This document shows positions 9,381 to 17,866 of a stretch of DNA of 64,000 nt, one piece after another. Both the position numbers and the translations under genes were made by a program. Under the pieces are notes generated by a model. That model was not told the DNA's origin, did not search any database, and saw only the letters and a list, made by a program, of their open reading frames with translations. Position 1 is the first letter of the stretch. Each line of letters opens with the position of its first letter. Where the stretch lies: the NCBI GenBank assembly GCA_002359215.1, contig DEMN01000012.1:705784-769783 (forward strand), read 5' to 3'. Origin of the DNA: Flavobacteriales bacterium UBA2669. GTDB lineage: Bacteria; Bacteroidota; Bacteroidia; Flavobacteriales_E; Vicingaceae.

Positions 9381-9695
9381 TTAATACGTCCTAATTTTAC
9401 CTAAACTGGTAGTTAATGCTGCAGTAAGTTTTTCAGCAGCAGTTATAACAGCTTGTTCTATATTTTTTGCATCGCTAGTGACAGCAATGGGTTTTAGGTT
9501 TTCTACACGAGCTTCTAACATACATCTTTTATCCTTACCTACAGATTTTTTTCCATTTTCATCAGACAGATGTACTTCTAAACGAGTAATTCTATCCTTA
9601 AATCGATTTAGTGAACCTGTTAAAATAGTACTAAGTTTTTCTTTTAATTGATCTGTCCCAGAAATATTGTTATCTGTGTTGAATTGAATTTGCAT
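9381..9695 (-). CDS. HPF/RaiA-family ribosome-associated protein
   Basis: The 104-residue protein is related to hibernation-promoting factor/RaiA (S30AE domain). The family binds the 30S decoding centre and stabilises idle ribosomes. The beta-alpha-beta-beta-beta-alpha arrangement can be traced: an initial strand MQIQFNTD, a helix, then ITRLEVHLSD, CMLEARVENL and the C-terminal helix IEQAVITAAEKLTAAL. It lacks the long-HPF dimerisation tail. It lies downstream of gldE on the same strand, in the position held by gldD in Flavobacterium. Distant family assignment, so moderate confidence. Confidence 0.72.
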   Translation of the reverse strand: MQIQFNTDNNISGTDQLKEKLSTILTGSLNRFKDRITRLEVHLSDENGKKSVGKDKRCMLEARVENLKPIAVTSDAKNIEQAVITAAEKLTAALTTSLGKIRTY

Positions 9696-9754
9696 AATAA
9701 AATAAGATTAGTAGATGTTCTCACAAAGATAAGATTTTATTAGTAAAAAAGTTG

Positions 9755-11089
9755 TTAATTGCTAACAGTTAATTTAATTCTTTTAACTCTTCTTTTATCA
9801 GATGCTTCAACAGTAAAAATGAGATTTTTGAGGGTTATTTTTTCATTTTTTTGGGGAATTTTTTCGGCTATTTCAATTACCAGTCCTGCAAGTGATTCAG
9901 CATCAATTTTTTCATCGCCAAAAAATTCGTCATCATCAATATTAATAATTTTAAAGACATCGTTTAAGGCTGTTTTTCCATCAAAAACATAGTTATTATC
10001 ATCTAATTTGGAGTAAGTAATATCTTCATCATCAAATTCATCACTAATTTCACCAACAATCTCTTCTAAAATATCTTCTAAAGAAACAATTCCGGAGGTT
10101 CCACCATATTCATCTACTACAACAGCAAGGTGCATCTTCTTTTCTTGAAATTCTGATAATAAATCATCCAGCTTTTTATTTTCAGGAACAAAGAAAGGAG
10201 TACGTAATAATTTCGTCCATTCAAAATCTTCTTTTTCTTCAATATGAGCTAATAAATCTTTTATATAAATAACGCCAATTATAGTATCAAAAGACTCTTC
10301 AAAAACGGGAATTCTAGAATAACCTGAATCTAAAATGGTTTCAATTACTGTTGAATAAGGTAATTTTTTATCCAAAGCAACAACATCAACTCTAGCAGTC
10401 ATAATTTGTTTAACACTTGTTTCTCCAAATTTAATGATTCCCTTAAGAATTTTATGTTCATCATTATCTTCTTCAATGTCTGATGTTAAATCTAAAGCAT
10501 GAGACAAATCTTCAACAGTAACATCTAGACCTCTTTGTTTAATATGTTTATCAATAATACTTGAAAAAGTCATTAAAACATAACTAAGTGGATAGAGTAA
10601 AAAAGAAAGAAAGCTGAGTGGGAAACTCATAAACTTAGATAAAAATAGAGCATTTTTGGTTGCGTAAATTTTTGGAATTACTTCTCCAAAAAGTAAAATA
10701 ATAAAGGTAATGCCTATTACTTGAATTCCAAAACTAACATAATCAGGAAGGTATGAGAAGTTTATAAGTTGGTTGATAACCAATGTAGTTAATAAGATTA
10801 ATCCTACATTAATTAAATTGTTGGCAACCAAAATAGTAGCTAACAATCTTTTTTGGTCATGAAGTAGTTTTCTTACTCGAGAAAGAGATGTTGAATTACT
10901 GTTTTGTTCTTCTTCTAAATCTTTTGGTAATAAAGAGAAGTAAGCTATTTCCGAACCTGAAATTAAGCCGGAAAAAACCAATAAAAATAACACAACTATT
11001 AATTCAATAGAAGTTACTAAATCAATTGAATTTAGAATTGAAGCAATTATAAAATTTGTGTATTGCAGGGCAGGTAGAGGATCGTCCAA
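9755..11089 (-). CDS. gldE: gliding motility-associated protein GldE (CorC/HlyC-type CBS protein)
   Basis: The 444-residue protein has an N-terminal DUF21 membrane domain (about residues 15-190, four hydrophobic segments, starting near LIVVLFLLVFSGLISGSEIA), a CBS-domain pair (about 210-330, with MTARVDVVALDK and the VVDEYGGTSGIVSLEDILEEIVGEI motif) and a C-terminal transporter-associated domain (about 350-440). This is the GldE architecture, and the mutY-ssb-gldE order matches Flavobacterium johnsoniae. GldE supports gliding and is linked to GldD. No gldD follows here; HPF occupies that place. It starts 23 bases after ssb. Confidence 0.87.
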   Translation of the reverse strand: MDDPLPALQYTNFIIASILNSIDLVTSIELIVVLFLLVFSGLISGSEIAYFSLLPKDLEEEQNSNSTSLSRVRKLLHDQKRLLATILVANNLINVGLILLTTLVINQLINFSYLPDYVSFGIQVIGITFIILLFGEVIPKIYATKNALFLSKFMSFPLSFLSFLLYPLSYVLMTFSSIIDKHIKQRGLDVTVEDLSHALDLTSDIEEDNDEHKILKGIIKFGETSVKQIMTARVDVVALDKKLPYSTVIETILDSGYSRIPVFEESFDTIIGVIYIKDLLAHIEEKEDFEWTKLLRTPFFVPENKKLDDLLSEFQEKKMHLAVVVDEYGGTSGIVSLEDILEEIVGEISDEFDDEDITYSKLDDNNYVFDGKTALNDVFKIINIDDDEFFGDEKIDAESLAGLVIEIAEKIPQKNEKITLKNLIFTVEASDKRRVKRIKLTVSN

Positions 11090-11112
11090 TTTTCAGTTAC
11101 TAATTTTAGTTA

Positions 11113-11550
11113 TTAAAATGGTAAGTCATCTGTTTCAGATGGTTCGTTATCTATCTGTGCCGAAGGAGCTCCAGATGATTTACTTTGTTGAGCCGAATCA
11201 GAAGATGAATTGTCATCTTTTCTTCCAAGCATTTGCATACTGTCTCCAACAACTTCAGTAGTGTATCTATCGTGTCCGTCTTTATCTTGCCATTTTCTAG
11301 TTCTTAGTTTACCTTCAATATAAACTTGATTTCCTTTTTTTAGGTATTTTTCAGCAATTTCTGCTAAACCTCTCCATAAAACAACATTATGCCATTCAGT
11401 AATGGTTTTTTTTTCACCTGAGTTTCTATCGGTATAGTTTTCCGAAGTTGCTATAGGAAAGTTAGCTACAGCTGTTCCACCTTCTAAATACCTAACTTCT
11501 GGGTCTTTACCCAAATTCCCTACCAATATTACTTTGTTAATTCCGGCCAT
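11113..11550 (-). CDS. ssb: single-stranded DNA-binding protein
   Basis: This 145-residue SSB has an OB-fold DNA-binding domain over residues 1-105 ([21 protein letters not shown] at the start, [21 protein letters not shown] in the middle). A Ser/Gln-rich disordered linker follows, then the acidic tip DDLPF that binds replication and repair partners. It coats single-stranded DNA in replication, recombination and repair. It lies between mutY and gldE, all on the minus strand with short gaps (65 and 23 bases), a conserved Flavobacteria cluster. Confidence 0.95.
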   Translation of the reverse strand: MAGINKVILVGNLGKDPEVRYLEGGTAVANFPIATSENYTDRNSGEKKTITEWHNVVLWRGLAEIAEKYLKKGNQVYIEGKLRTRKWQDKDGHDRYTTEVVGDSMQMLGRKDDNSSSDSAQQSKSSGAPSAQIDNEPSETDDLPF

Positions 11551-11615
11551 AATAAATATTATTTTTTATAGAACCAAATGTAGTAAAAAAATATGAATTG
11601 ATATAAAAATTGATG

Positions 11616-12668
11616 CTAAAAGGTTTTAACATAATTTTCTATGAGTTTCGGTAAAGGGTAATTGTTGATAGATGAACTATTTACTTTTGTAAAATCTGCT
11701 TCTAAATGCTTAGTTTTATTTGTAGTTATGTGCCAAAAGGTAGCATATATTTTTTGGTGGGATAATATGTGTTTGGTTTCTGGTGAAACTTTATTAAGAA
11801 TTAAAGTAGCTGATTCAGGTAATAATTGTTGAAAAATAGTTTGTTTACTCAATTCATTAAAAGAGGATACTTTTTTTGATGTTTCTATTAAGGGAAAATC
11901 ATACAAACCTTTCCAGATGTCCTTGTTTTTTCTTTCAGTAATAAATGTTTCTGAAGTATTGGTTTTTATAATTAAATAGTTAAAGAATCTGTTAGTTTGT
12001 TTTATTTTTTTAGACTTAATAGGTAATAGATTTATTTGTTTATTAGCAAAAGCAATACAAGAGTTATTAAAAACACAATTTTCACAATTAGGATTTTTAG
12101 GAGTACAAATTAATGCTCCAAACTCCATTATCGCTTGATTGTGTATTGCCGCTTTTTTTATATTAATTAACTCGTTAGCCAATAAATAAAAAGTTTTTTT
12201 TCCTTCTGGGGTATCAATAGGAGTATCAATTCCATAAATTCTGGATAGAACTCTAAAAACATTTCCATCAACAACTGGGTAGGGGAGGTTGTAAGAAAAA
12301 GAAGCAATGGCGGCAGCAGTGTAATCGCCAATTCCTTTTAAGGATAAAATACTATTATAATCACTAGGAAAGATGCCCTTATATTCTCTAGCAATAACTT
12401 TGGCTGTTGCATGTAAGTTTCTAGCACGAGAATAATATCCTAATCCTTGCCAAAGTTTTAACACTTTTTGTTCCGAAGAATTTGCTAAATCATTTATAGT
12501 TGGAAAATGTTCTATAAACTTATAATAATAAGATAAGCCTTGATTCACTTTAGTTTGTTGCAATATTATTTCCGATAACCATATTTTGTATGGATTGGTG
12601 GTATTTCGCCAAGGTAAGTCTCTTTTGTTTTGCTTATACCAAGAAATTAAATTATCAGAAAAATGCAT
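11616..12668 (-). CDS. mutY: A/G-specific adenine glycosylase
   Basis: This 350-residue protein removes adenine mispaired with 8-oxoguanine. The HhH-GPD region is intact: LPWRNTTNPYKIWLSEIILQQT near the start, the hairpin LKGIGDYTAAAIASF and the catalytic aspartate in PVVDGNVFRVL. An iron-sulphur loop follows with spacing C-x6-C-x2-C-x5-C (CTPKNPNCENCVFNNSC). The C-terminal third is a NUDIX-like domain for 8-oxoG recognition. It is transcribed divergently from the HU gene with a 254-bp intergenic region. Confidence 0.95.
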   Translation of the reverse strand: MHFSDNLISWYKQNKRDLPWRNTTNPYKIWLSEIILQQTKVNQGLSYYYKFIEHFPTINDLANSSEQKVLKLWQGLGYYSRARNLHATAKVIAREYKGIFPSDYNSILSLKGIGDYTAAAIASFSYNLPYPVVDGNVFRVLSRIYGIDTPIDTPEGKKTFYLLANELINIKKAAIHNQAIMEFGALICTPKNPNCENCVFNNSCIAFANKQINLLPIKSKKIKQTNRFFNYLIIKTNTSETFITERKNKDIWKGLYDFPLIETSKKVSSFNELSKQTIFQQLLPESATLILNKVSPETKHILSHQKIYATFWHITTNKTKHLEADFTKVNSSSINNYPLPKLIENYVKTF

Positions 12669-12841
12669 TAAATAATAATGTTAGTTAGGAAGACAAAATT
12701 ACGAAAGAATAATGTTGTATTTTGTTCAGGTTATTAATCAAACAGTTAGACGAAAGCATTTGTTTGTCGAAAGTTTTAAATGGTTAAGCTAAAATATGTT
12801 AATGTTTTTTAACGTATTAGGGTTAAATATACTTTAACTCT

Positions 12842-12849
12842 TATATTTG
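12842..12849 (+). promoter_or_regulatory. candidate -7 box of the HU gene
   Basis: TATATTTG matches the Bacteroidota -7 consensus TAnnTTTG. The upstream TTAG at 12817-12820 is a weak match to the -33 TTG, with a spacer of 21 bases. The resulting leader would be about 70 bases, long for this window. The position between divergent mutY and HU fits a promoter. Confidence 0.5.
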
Positions 12850-12922
12850 CACTCGAATTTGCGCAGGTAAATTTATTGATAAGTAAAAATTAAATTAATA
12901 TAAACTTAAAAAGTATTAAAAA

Positions 12923-13207
12923 ATGACAAAAGCGGATATCGTTTCTAAAATTTCAGAGAAAACAGGAATTGAGAAATTAACAGTACAAACTACTGTAGAA
13001 GAATTTATGAAAACAGTTAGAAAATCTTTAGAAGAAGGTAATAACGTGTATTTAAGAGGGTTCGGTAGTTTTGTTGTTAAGAGAAGAGCTGAAAAAACTG
13101 GTAGAAACATTTCAAAAAATACAACTATCATTATACCTGCTCATAACATTCCAGCTTTCAAACCTGCAAAATCTTTTGTAGAGAAAGTGAAAAAAAATGT
13201 GAAATAA
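12923..13207 (+). CDS. HU-family DNA-binding protein
   Basis: The 94-residue HU/IHF-family protein starts MTKADIVSKISEKTGIEKL. It has the RGFGSF turn and the beta-arm region GRNISKNTTIIIPAHNIPAFKP that inserts into the DNA minor groove. It ends in a Lys-rich tail. It bends and compacts DNA as a dimer. The gene is first in a set HU, bS22-like protein, RNase E/G that is conserved in Flavobacteria next to mutY. A separate promoter-like site lies over its 3' end for the next gene. Confidence 0.94.
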   Translation: MTKADIVSKISEKTGIEKLTVQTTVEEFMKTVRKSLEEGNNVYLRGFGSFVVKRRAEKTGRNISKNTTIIIPAHNIPAFKPAKSFVEKVKKNVK

Positions 13208-13228
13208 TAAAATTTTAGTTTACATTTG
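13199..13228 (+). promoter_or_regulatory. candidate promoter of the 29-residue basic protein gene
   Basis: TACATTTG (13221-13228) matches the -7 consensus TAnnTTTG, and TGTG (13199-13202) is a weak -33 match with an 18-base spacer. The -33 lies inside the end of the HU gene. The leader to the ATG at 13281 would be about 45 bases. Confidence 0.45.
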
Positions 13229-13280
13229 CGACTTCAAAAAAGGAAGTAATAAAGTATTAAACATATAAAATAAAGACATT

Positions 13281-13370
13281 ATGCCAAGCGGTAAAAAAAG
13301 AAAAAGACATAAGATGGCTACGCACAAGCGTAAAAAAAGACTTAGAAAAAACAGACATAAGAAAAAATAA
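13281..13370 (+). CDS. bS22/AURKAIP1-COX24-like small ribosomal protein
   Basis: This very short gene (29 residues) encodes a protein made almost entirely of Lys, Arg and His, starting MPSGKKRKRHKMATHKRKKR and ending RKNRHKKK. The HKMATHKRKKRLRKNRHKKK part matches the COX24/AURKAIP1 C-terminal domain, the family of mitochondrial mS38 and actinobacterial bS22. It is most likely a small-subunit ribosomal protein buried in rRNA. The location between HU and RNase E/G is where this gene is found in other Bacteroidota. It is followed by a strong terminator. Its tiny size means it is easily missed in annotation. Confidence 0.85.
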   Translation: MPSGKKRKRHKMATHKRKKRLRKNRHKKK

Positions 13371-13430
13371 TTATTCTTTTTAGGGTCTGAAATTATTTTT
13401 CAGTTCTTTATTTTAAGCAAATGATTTTTA

Positions 13431-13466
13431 AGAAACTAGTATCCTGTTTTAGGATACTAGTTTTTC
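13431..13466 (+). terminator. intrinsic terminator after HU and the bS22-like gene
   Basis: A perfect 13-base stem (AAACTAGTATCCT and AGGATACTAGTTT) closes a 5-base loop GTTTT and is followed by TTCTTAT. It sits 60 bases after the bS22-like stop and about 100 bases before the RNase E/G start, separating the two transcripts. Confidence 0.82.
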
Positions 13467-13565
13467 TTATTTATCAGCTTTTTGTTTATTTAGTTGCGTT
13501 ATTTACATCACGTTAGCAACTAAGATAATTGTTTTCAACAAAGATGTTTTTCAAAAGTCTATTAG

Positions 13566-15125
13566 ATGAGTGTAGAGTTAGTAATAAGTTCTTCACCTAA
13601 TGAGGTTGTTATAGCCATTCTTCAAGATGGAAAATTAGTAGAATTACATAAGGAGAAAACCAATAATAATTTTTCAGTAGGTGATATTTATCTCGGTAAA
13701 GTAAGAAAAATTATGCCGGGATTAAATGCAACTTTCGTAAATGTTGGTTACGAAAAGGATGCTTTTTTGCACTATTTAGATTTAGGGGCAAAATTTAACT
13801 CTTTCGCAAAATTTACCAAAGGAGTTGTCGGTGGAAGAATTAATTCTTCATCATTAGATGTTGAATTTGAACCTGAAATTGAAAAAACAGGTAAAATTGA
13901 AAAAACATTAAAATCTTCAGATCAAATTTTAGTACAAATTGCCAAAGAACCTATATCTACAAAAGGTCCTAGGTTAAGTTCGGAAATTTCTATTGCCGGA
14001 CGATATTTGGTGTTAGTACCTTTCTCCAATAAAGTTTCTGTTTCTCAAAAAATTAAAGATGCCGAAGAAAGAGAAAGGTTGATAAGACTTATTAAAAGTA
14101 TTAAACCCAAAGGTTTTGGAGTAATTATTAGAACGGTTGCCAAAAATAAAAAAGTTGCTGACTTGCATGCCGACATGAATGATTTGACGCTGCGTTGGGA
14201 AACTGTTTTTAATAATCTTAAAAATGCTCATGCTCCTAAAAAAATTCTTGGTGAAATAGATAGAACATCTTCTCTATTAAGAGATTTGTTAAATAAAGAT
14301 TTCAGTAGTATTCATATTGATGATGAGGCTCTTTTTAATGAAGTTAAAACATTTTTAAGCTCAATAGCACCTGATAAAGAAAAAATATTAAAACAGTATA
14401 CAGGTAAATCTCCTATTTTTGAGCAATATGGTATTGAAAGACAAATAAAATCTTTATTTGGAAAGAATGTAACTTTAAAAACAGGTGTTTATCTTATTAT
14501 AGAACATACAGAGGCATTACATGTTATTGATGTAAATAGCGGACAAAGAGGGAAGAAGAAAGATAAAACTCAAGAAGAAAATGCACTTGAGGTAAACTTA
14601 GAAGCTGCTGAAGAAATTGCTCGTCAACTTAGGCTGAGAGATATGGGCGGAATTGTTGTTGTTGATTTCATTGATATGAAAGAAGCAGAAAACAGAAAGA
14701 AGCTTTATGAAAAAATGCAAGAGTTTATGCAGCTTGACAGAGCGAAGCATAACATTCTTCCTCCAAGTAAATTCGGGCTGGTACAGATTACTCGTCAGCG
14801 AGTTCGTCCGGAAATGGAAATTAAAACTTCCGAAAAATGTCCTTGTTGTGGTGGTAAAGGAGAAGTTCAGTCAACAGTTTTATTAGTAGATGAGATTGAA
14901 AATAATCTGCGTTACATAACTCAACAACTAAATATAAATAAAATTAGTATTACGGTTCATCCTTTCTTAGAAGCGTATATCAATAAAAGAAAAGGATTGA
15001 TGTCTTCCTTAAGAAAAGAATGGCAATCTAAATTTAAAGCATCTGTAGAGGTTATCCCATCAACAGCACAAAATTTCCTTGAATATCATTTTTATGATGC
15101 TAAAGGAGATGAAATTCATAAGTGA
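13566..15125 (+). CDS. ribonuclease E/G family endoribonuclease
   Basis: The 519-residue RNase E/G family protein cuts single-stranded RNA in rRNA maturation and mRNA decay. An S1 RNA-binding domain lies near the N terminus (GDIYLGKVRKIMPGLNATFVNVG), followed by the 5'-sensor and DNase I-like catalytic regions with metal-binding aspartates in ALHVIDVNSG and VVVDFIDM. The zinc-link cysteines are in EKCPCCGGKGE near residue 423. The length fits RNase G or the short Bacteroidota form, with no long C-terminal scaffold. The stop is 4 bases from that of the convergent RDD gene. Confidence 0.93.
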   Translation: MSVELVISSSPNEVVIAILQDGKLVELHKEKTNNNFSVGDIYLGKVRKIMPGLNATFVNVGYEKDAFLHYLDLGAKFNSFAKFTKGVVGGRINSSSLDVEFEPEIEKTGKIEKTLKSSDQILVQIAKEPISTKGPRLSSEISIAGRYLVLVPFSNKVSVSQKIKDAEERERLIRLIKSIKPKGFGVIIRTVAKNKKVADLHADMNDLTLRWETVFNNLKNAHAPKKILGEIDRTSSLLRDLLNKDFSSIHIDDEALFNEVKTFLSSIAPDKEKILKQYTGKSPIFEQYGIERQIKSLFGKNVTLKTGVYLIIEHTEALHVIDVNSGQRGKKKDKTQEENALEVNLEAAEEIARQLRLRDMGGIVVVDFIDMKEAENRKKLYEKMQEFMQLDRAKHNILPPSKFGLVQITRQRVRPEMEIKTSEKCPCCGGKGEVQSTVLLVDEIENNLRYITQQLNINKISITVHPFLEAYINKRKGLMSSLRKEWQSKFKASVEVIPSTAQNFLEYHFYDAKGDEIHK

Positions 15126-15129
15126 TTTT

Positions 15130-15855
15130 TTAAACTCTCATTGATTTAGAGTGATAGTACTCATAATCTTTTATAATAGTATTAAGAAACTCAATACTTT
15201 TCATTGGGGTAGTTATGTTTAGCGTGTTTTTGGTTTTTTCAGCCAGTTGATTGACAATGTCTAATCGGTTTTTGCTTTTGGCATGATTAAAAACTTCTCG
15301 GATAATAGAAATATCTTTCTCATTAAGTTGCTCCACTTCTCTAAAAACGATAGCATAATTATCATCAGAAATATTCAGAAAACCATCTTCTAAAGCAATT
15401 TTCTTTTTAAGCTTTATAACACTTGTTTTGGCAGCAATATCTCCCACACGCTGACCTTTTCCATTTACTAATATAGTTAAAATGGCAATTAATCCGTTAA
15501 AAAGATGACCTCCTTCTATGATTCTAAACATCCAACGTAATAAGTAACTTCCGAACCCGGGTTGGGTTCCGTCAATCTTAACTACCTTTATTTTCATTAG
15601 ATACTTGCCAAAACTCTGACCATTAAAAAGCAGTTCGCAGTATAAATCATAAAAAAAAACGGGTAAAAAAATCAAACTCGAGAAAAACCCTAAATCGTTT
15701 ATAATATTAAAAACAGAGAGTGTATAAAACACGATAACAAAATAAGCCAAAAAGATAAGGTAATCTAATAAAGTGGCTAAAATTCTATCGCCTAAACTGG
15801 CAATAGCATAACTAATACTTACATTTTGAGTAGTTGATATGCTGATACTTTCCAT
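15130..15855 (-). CDS. RDD-family membrane protein
   Basis: The 241-residue protein contains an RDD domain over about residues 15-150. ASLGDRILATLLDYLIFLAYF carries the Arg-Asp pair, and hydrophobic segments near 25-45, 55-75 and 115-135 are likely membrane spans. The conserved QSFGKYLMKIKVV motif lies between them, and the remaining 90 residues are cytoplasmic and charged. The family function is uncertain; some members are transport related. In many Flavobacteria it sits beside a stage II sporulation M-like gene, which is not present here. Confidence 0.83.
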   Translation of the reverse strand: MESISISTTQNVSISYAIASLGDRILATLLDYLIFLAYFVIVFYTLSVFNIINDLGFFSSLIFLPVFFYDLYCELLFNGQSFGKYLMKIKVVKIDGTQPGFGSYLLRWMFRIIEGGHLFNGLIAILTILVNGKGQRVGDIAAKTSVIKLKKKIALEDGFLNISDDNYAIVFREVEQLNEKDISIIREVFNHAKSKNRLDIVNQLAEKTKNTLNITTPMKSIEFLNTIIKDYEYYHSKSMRV

Positions 15856-15952
15856 GTTCGTAAATATAGAAACATTTTTTTAGACTGGTAAGTTAAGCAT
15901 TTAGTTTTTTTATAAAGGTTTTTTATTTTATAGAAGCTGCTAATCTAATGTG

Positions 15953-15960
15953 TAATTTTG
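15953..15960 (+). promoter_or_regulatory. candidate -7 box of kdsC
   Basis: TAATTTTG matches TAnnTTTG and lies 25 bases before the kdsC ATG, in the divergent region between the RDD gene and kdsC. No clear -33 element is visible. Confidence 0.4.
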
Positions 15961-15985
15961 GCAGCCTAAATTATGATATATTACT

Positions 15986-16486
15986 ATGGCAAATTTTAAA
16001 GAATTGTTACCCCAAATAAGCACTTTTATTTTCGATGTGGATGGGGTGCTTACAGATGGTTCTGTATTGTTGTTACCAAACGGAGAGCAAGTAAGGAAAA
16101 TGAATAATAAAGATGGGTTTGCATTACAACATGCTGTTAAAAAAGGGTACAAAGTTGTAATTATTTCCGGAGGTAGGTCTGAAGCAGTTAAGTTAAGATT
16201 AAATGGCTTAGGTATAAACGATGTGTTTCTTAAAGTGGATAATAAAATCGAGGTTTTTAATAAGTATGTTGCAGCACATCAGTTACAAAAAGAAAATATA
16301 CTATACATGGGAGACGATATCCCAGACTTTGAAGTAATGCAACAATGTGGTGTGGCAACTTGTCCTAAAAATGCTGCCATAGAAATCAAAAATATTTCAG
16401 ATTATATTTCAGATAGAAATGGAGGAGAAGGTTGTGTAAGAGATATAATAGAGCAAGTGTTAAGATGTAATGGAGATTGGGTTTAA
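15986..16486 (+). CDS. kdsC: 3-deoxy-D-manno-octulosonate 8-phosphate phosphatase
   Basis: The 166-residue C0-type HAD phosphatase hydrolyses KDO 8-phosphate to KDO for lipopolysaccharide inner core synthesis. HAD motif I is FDVDGVLTDGS (residues 14-24), motif II is in VVIISGGRS and motif IV is YMGDDIPDFEVM. The small size without a cap domain and the PKNAAIEIKNISDYISDRNGG ending are typical of KdsC, which works as a tetramer. No other kds gene lies nearby. Confidence 0.92.
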   Translation: MANFKELLPQISTFIFDVDGVLTDGSVLLLPNGEQVRKMNNKDGFALQHAVKKGYKVVIISGGRSEAVKLRLNGLGINDVFLKVDNKIEVFNKYVAAHQLQKENILYMGDDIPDFEVMQQCGVATCPKNAAIEIKNISDYISDRNGGEGCVRDIIEQVLRCNGDWV

Positions 16487-16582
16487 ATTAAATAACCAAC
16501 TCACATTGTTAAAAACCTAATGGCATTCAACCAAAATTGACTTGTTTTCTTTGGTATTTTTGTTTTTAAATACGTTTAGTAG

Positions 16583-17836
16583 ATGATTTATAAAATTTTA
16601 GGGACTTTTTTTAGTATTTTTTTATTTCAACAAATTGTTGTTGCTCAGGGAAATCCAAATATATTGCCGCAACATGATTTCATACAATACGATTCTAACT
16701 ATTTACATTTTTATCATGACGGTGCTAACCTAAATAATTTTTATACAAAGTTAGATAAATTAATGTTTGAAGGAAAAGGAAAGGTAAACATCATGCAAAT
16801 GGGTGGTTCTCATATTCAGGCAGATATTTGGTCCGACCAATTAAGAAAGAATTTTCATAATATATCGCCTAATCTTAATGGTGGTAGAGGTTTTCTTTTT
16901 CCTTATAAACTAGCTAAAACCAATAATCCTTATTATTATGAAGTCAACTATACAGGAGAATGGCAAGGCTTTAGAAATTCAGTAAGTAAACATTATGCTA
17001 CTTGGGGAGTGTCGGGTATTACAGCATTAACAAGTGATAGCTTGGCTTCTTTTACCATACAGTTTAGAGGAGATAACACACCAGATTACGATTTTAAACG
17101 TATCAAGATTTTTCATAATCAAGATACTTTAGGTTATTGCATTAAACTTACTAACGACACTTGTGTTGCTATAATTGTAAACGATAGTATTGGTTATACC
17201 GAGTTTGTTTTTGCCGATTATAAAAAAGTAGTGGACTTTACTATTTATAAAAATGATTCAGCTTCAGAACCTTTTGAATTGTATGGAATAAGCTTAGATA
17301 ATGATGATCCGGGAGTAGTATATCACTCAATTGGAGTAAATGGAGCAAGTACATCAAGCTATTTAAGAGCAACACTTTTTAAACAACATTTGCAAACAAT
17401 TAACCCTGATTTAGTGATTTTTTGTATTGGTATAAATGATGCTTACGACCCTGGATTTTGTGGTAATTGCTATGAAAATAATTACGATACCTTAGTAGAT
17501 TGGATTAAATCTGTATCACCAAGAACTAACTTTATTTTTGTAACCAATAACGATAGTTATTACAAAAGAAGGTACCCTAACAAGAGAGTAGAAGAAGCTC
17601 GTTTGGCTATGATTAGATTAGCAACAAAACATAATGCTGCCATGTGGGATATGTATCATGTTATGGGAGGGTTGGGCTCTATAAAAACCTGGCAAAAACA
17701 TGGCTTGGCAAAAACAGATAAAATTCACTTAACTACCGATGGTTATAAACTGATGGGAGATTTAATGTTCTCAGCAATTATGAAGGGGTATGCCGATTAT
17801 ACAAAGCAAAATAACCAAGTAATTTTAGCAGACTAA
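16583..17836 (+). CDS. secreted SGNH/GDSL hydrolase
   Basis: The 417-residue protein has a signal peptide (about 1-22, ending VVAQG). The SGNH signature is split as usual: the nucleophile S76 in MQMGGSHIQAD, the Asn block in VIFCIGINDAYDPG, and the catalytic pair D379-x-x-H382 in DKIHLTTDGY. A beta-sandwich-like insert lies between the first two blocks. SGNH enzymes deacylate lipids, glycans or peptidoglycan; similar Bacteroidota proteins are often linked to cell-wall or polysaccharide acetyl groups, which is inference here. A -7-like TATTTTTG lies at 16555-16562. An aldo/keto reductase follows 30 bases later. Confidence 0.85.
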   Translation: MIYKILGTFFSIFLFQQIVVAQGNPNILPQHDFIQYDSNYLHFYHDGANLNNFYTKLDKLMFEGKGKVNIMQMGGSHIQADIWSDQLRKNFHNISPNLNGGRGFLFPYKLAKTNNPYYYEVNYTGEWQGFRNSVSKHYATWGVSGITALTSDSLASFTIQFRGDNTPDYDFKRIKIFHNQDTLGYCIKLTNDTCVAIIVNDSIGYTEFVFADYKKVVDFTIYKNDSASEPFELYGISLDNDDPGVVYHSIGVNGASTSSYLRATLFKQHLQTINPDLVIFCIGINDAYDPGFCGNCYENNYDTLVDWIKSVSPRTNFIFVTNNDSYYKRRYPNKRVEEARLAMIRLATKHNAAMWDMYHVMGGLGSIKTWQKHGLAKTDKIHLTTDGYKLMGDLMFSAIMKGYADYTKQNNQVILAD

Positions 17837-17866
17837 AACAATATTTAAATATAAAAAAATACGATT

